Source: Verrucomicrobiales bacterium (lineage in GTDB: Bacteria > Verrucomicrobiota > Verrucomicrobiae > Limisphaerales > UBA9464). Taken from it: 8,763 bases of DNA. A program made the position numbers and the translations under genes. Shown here piece after piece: positions 6,691 through 8,763 of the stretch (position 1 is its first letter; each line of letters opens with the position of its first letter). The stretch lies in the NCBI GenBank assembly GCA_005789375.1, contig SXXZ01000084.1, positions 1 through 8,763 of the forward strand, in the 5' to 3' direction. The notes beneath the pieces are model-generated. The model searched no databases. It saw nothing but the letters and a program-made list of their open reading frames with translations, and was not told where the DNA came from.

Positions 6691-8763
6691 TCAGCAAAGT
6701 CCGTTGATGAAATCGTCAAAGTCGTCAGCGTCGCTGTCCGTGTCGTGCGCTTCCTCGGGCACGTTCTGGGTCGCAGCGGTCACCAGCGGACCAAGATCCC
6801 CCTCGACCGCCTTGGGTCCCAAAGCTTGGGCAAGACGGCAGGCGATCGGTTTGGCAGTCCGAACCACGTGCATCGATACGATGGCCTGTTGGATCAGGAT
6901 CGTTGGAATTTCCTCGATGAGGCGTCGGGTATCCTGTTCATCCCAAGGCCACAGGTGGGTGGTGTAGTCGTCGGTGGCTTTCTTTGCCGTCTGGATCAGT
7001 TGATGAACAACTTCCTCGGTGCTCATCCAACGCGGATGGCGAGCCACGAAGAACTGCTGAAACTGCCCTTCCAGCAACGCGGTGGAGGGTTGGCGCTGCA
7101 CAGTTCCTAGGCCGGGAAACTCTTTGCCGTGCGGACCAAAGCCATTATCAGGTGGGTTGCAGGCGTCTCCTTGGAGATTAGCGACACCCACCGGCATGGT
7201 CTGGAGGAGGTGAGCCGCGAGATTCCTAGTCTGCTCTGGCATGGCTGCCAAAAGTTCAAGTGCATTATCAGCGCAGCCTTGCAGAGCACTGGCAGAAACG
7301 GCCAAGAGGCGCCCGATATTCTCAGGGGTGTCCGTCAACGATGGGCCTGCTTTGAGCCCCCCGAGAGCCACTCGCATCCACGCTGTTGGAATGCCATTAA
7401 GGGTCGAGCTCGACGCCAGCAAACTCACGACACCGGCCCAAGTGGTGTCATCACCCTTGTTCATTAAACGAGGTGCCAGACATTCTAGGGCTTTGGCCAA
7501 TGATGGAGATGCGGAGATCGCAGCGCTCCCAAGAGAGCCGTCGTGGACCTTTCGGGTACCCCGCAATAGTGCATCGAGGACCTGCCATGCTGGAACCTTG
7601 GTAGCATCGTCGAACCAGGCTCGAACCGGGGCAGGGGGTGCGCCCCCCCATTGAATGGCCTGAATTGATTCGTTCTCGAGCCAATCCTCAATGCGTGCCG
7701 GATAATCCGGGCTGGCCACTGCAAAGAGACGGTGGATTGCGGACTGGAACCGGGTGCTGATGCGCGGGATGGAGGTGCACAAATCTTGGATCTTACCCAC
7801 CGACAGACCCGGGGCTCCGCCAAAGAGAATCCCGTTGAGCAGCGGTTCTGAATCACCCTGAAGTTCGGCGACGAGGGCCAAGATCGGCTCCACTGCGGCG
7901 GGGCCGATATGGGGAATCAGGTCTCCCAGACAAAAGCCGATGCAGTTGCGATTGTCCTTGTCGGTATCGTCGCGGAAGCGACTCAAAATGATCTCCAACG
8001 GACCTTCGGATGGGATGCCTTTCTCGACCACGAGGGACCGCAGGACTCGAGTGGCTCCGTTCCGCTCGGTCCAATCCTCGGAGGTGAGCAGGCGGTGCAT
8101 GGGGTCCAAATCATTGGCTAGGCCTGACTCAACCGCTTTGAGGGTTTTGAGAGCCTCGCCGCGACCCTTGCTGATTGTCGATTGGAACGCGGTCATCCCG
8201 GGCTCGCCCAGCCAAAGGAGTGTATCGATGGCCGACAATTGCAGTTCCGAATTGCCTGAATAGGTCACCCGGGTGACGAAATCGATGGCCTCCGTCAAAC
8301 GATGACGGGCGATCAAGTGGAGTGCCGCCCGAGTCGCGTCATCTTCGGCTTTGATATCCAGACCGTTGAGCACCCGGAGAAACCGCCCTCGCTGCACCGG
8401 TTGCTCGAAACGAGCGCGGAACTCCAGATGAGCGAGACCATGGAGTACTGCGACTTTCAGGGGTTCACGGCGATTCCCGTTGAACTCCAGTGCCTCTTCG
8501 CATAGGAGTTGGGCTGATTCGTCCGGGGTTCCTACCGGCAAATTGCAACTCAGGATATGGGCTGGCCGAGCGTTGTTCCCGATGTCGAAGACCAGGCCAT
8601 AGCGACGACGCATGAGCGCGAGCCCTAGATGCTCACTTCCGCCAGAGGCCGTGCGATCTGGCGAGTTGACGACGAAGATCGAGTGCCAGGGGAAGAGTTG
8701 ATTGGCCGACAACCAGCCTTCAGCAGGCTGGATGGAGATCGGAAACCCCATCTCCTGAAGGCG
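6691..8763 (-). CDS. HEAT-like alpha-helical repeat protein, probably incomplete at its 5' end
   Basis: At least 686 residues are present from an ATG at 8749-8751. The frame remains open to the window edge (codons reading R-L-Q-E precede that Met), the AGGAG before the ATG touches it with no spacer, and the first residues look mid-domain, so the true start is probably outside the window. From about residue 90 to 650 the sequence is a run of amphipathic helices with regular Leu/Ala spacing, for example AAVEPILALVAEL, SLAKALECLAPRL and ALELLAAM, as expected for HEAT/ARM-type solenoids. No catalytic motif is recognised. The C-terminus is strongly acidic (about 666-682, with DTDSDADDFDDF) and ends INGLC, a possible docking tail. 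There is no signal peptide or membrane segment in the visible part. It is the first visible gene of the HEAT-AAA-vWA operon and is likely its scaffold or target-recognition subunit. The repeat class is inferred from composition, not a profile. Confidence 0.72.
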   Translation of the reverse strand, partial: RLQEMGFPISIQPAEGWLSANQLFPWHSIFVVNSPDRTASGGSEHLGLALMRRRYGLVFDIGNNARPAHILSCNLPVGTPDESAQLLCEEALEFNGNRREPLKVAVLHGLAHLEFRARFEQPVQRGRFLRVLNGLDIKAEDDATRAALHLIARHRLTEAIDFVTRVTYSGNSELQLSAIDTLLWLGEPGMTAFQSTISKGRGEALKTLKAVESGLANDLDPMHRLLTSEDWTERNGATRVLRSLVVEKGIPSEGPLEIILSRFRDDTDKDNRNCIGFCLGDLIPHIGPAAVEPILALVAELQGDSEPLLNGILFGGAPGLSVGKIQDLCTSIPRISTRFQSAIHRLFAVASPDYPARIEDWLENESIQAIQWGGAPPAPVRAWFDDATKVPAWQVLDALLRGTRKVHDGSLGSAAISASPSLAKALECLAPRLMNKGDDTTWAGVVSLLASSSTLNGIPTAWMRVALGGLKAGPSLTDTPENIGRLLAVSASALQGCADNALELLAAMPEQTRNLAAHLLQTMPVGVANLQGDACNPPDNGFGPHGKEFPGLGTVQRQPSTALLEGQFQQFFVARHPRWMSTEEVVHQLIQTAKKATDDYTTHLWPWDEQDTRRLIEEIPTILIQQAIVSMHVVRTAKPIACRLAQALGPKAVEGDLGPLVTAATQNVPEEAHDTDSDADDFDDFINGLC

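Noticed and set aside
6658..7110. Plus-strand open frames of about 100-150 codons opposite the helical repeat gene
   Set aside because: The minus-strand frame is long and continuous and forms a coherent solenoid-like protein; the opposite frames have no coherent composition or motifs.
8749..8763. ATG at 8749-8751 as the true start of the repeat protein
   Set aside because: The frame is open to the window edge, AGGAG abuts the ATG with no spacer, and the protein appears to begin mid-domain, so the gene is treated as 5'-incomplete.

Overview
The window is compact bacterial DNA, moderately GC-rich by eye. It holds six protein-coding genes in two convergent groups. No RNA gene, CRISPR array, insertion sequence or integrase is visible. 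The taxon cannot be fixed from the sequence. The sparse Shine-Dalgarno signals and protein style would fit Verrucomicrobiota or a neighbouring PVC-group bacterium, but this is a guess.

Left half, plus strand. Gene 1 (132-1019) is a microbial poly(ADP-ribose) glycohydrolase-type macrodomain protein (TIGR02452/DUF2263 type) with an intact GGG-X7-QEE signature. Gene 2 (1069-2034) follows 49 bp later and matches the ARPP-1/DUF6569 family, which I recall being named for its association with ADP-ribosylglycohydrolases. The two look like one ADP-ribose-related module. A palindromic element, TGACA-N5-TGTCA, occurs upstream of each (18-38 and 1026-1040) and may be an operator. Gene 3 (about 2264-3421) encodes a membrane-anchored or secreted protein with an RsiV-like DUF3298 C-terminal domain. 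Its link to genes 1-2 is unclear.

Centre. A GC-rich hairpin at 3482-3519 lies in the 111 bp gap between the converging groups and probably ends transcription from one or both sides.

Right half, minus strand, transcribed from the right edge leftwards. A large HEAT-like alpha-helical repeat protein with an acidic tail (6691 to the window edge, probably 5'-incomplete) comes first. After 36 bp comes an AAA+ ATPase of the midasin/MoxR/AAA_5 type (5215-6654), whose Walker A retains Lys-Thr but has Ala at two of the three glycines. It overlaps by 4 bp (GTGA) a protein (3533-5218) that joins an N-terminal HExxH metallopeptidase-like region to a C-terminal von Willebrand factor A domain with a complete MIDAS. 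This is a MoxR/AAA-vWA chaperone-like pair (compare CobS-CobT, NorQ-NorD, RavA-ViaA) with a helical repeat partner. The likely model is that the ATPase remodels a target through the vWA protein while the repeat protein acts as scaffold or target adaptor. The target is unknown. A cellular stress role or a biological-conflict role are both possible, and nothing in the window decides between them.
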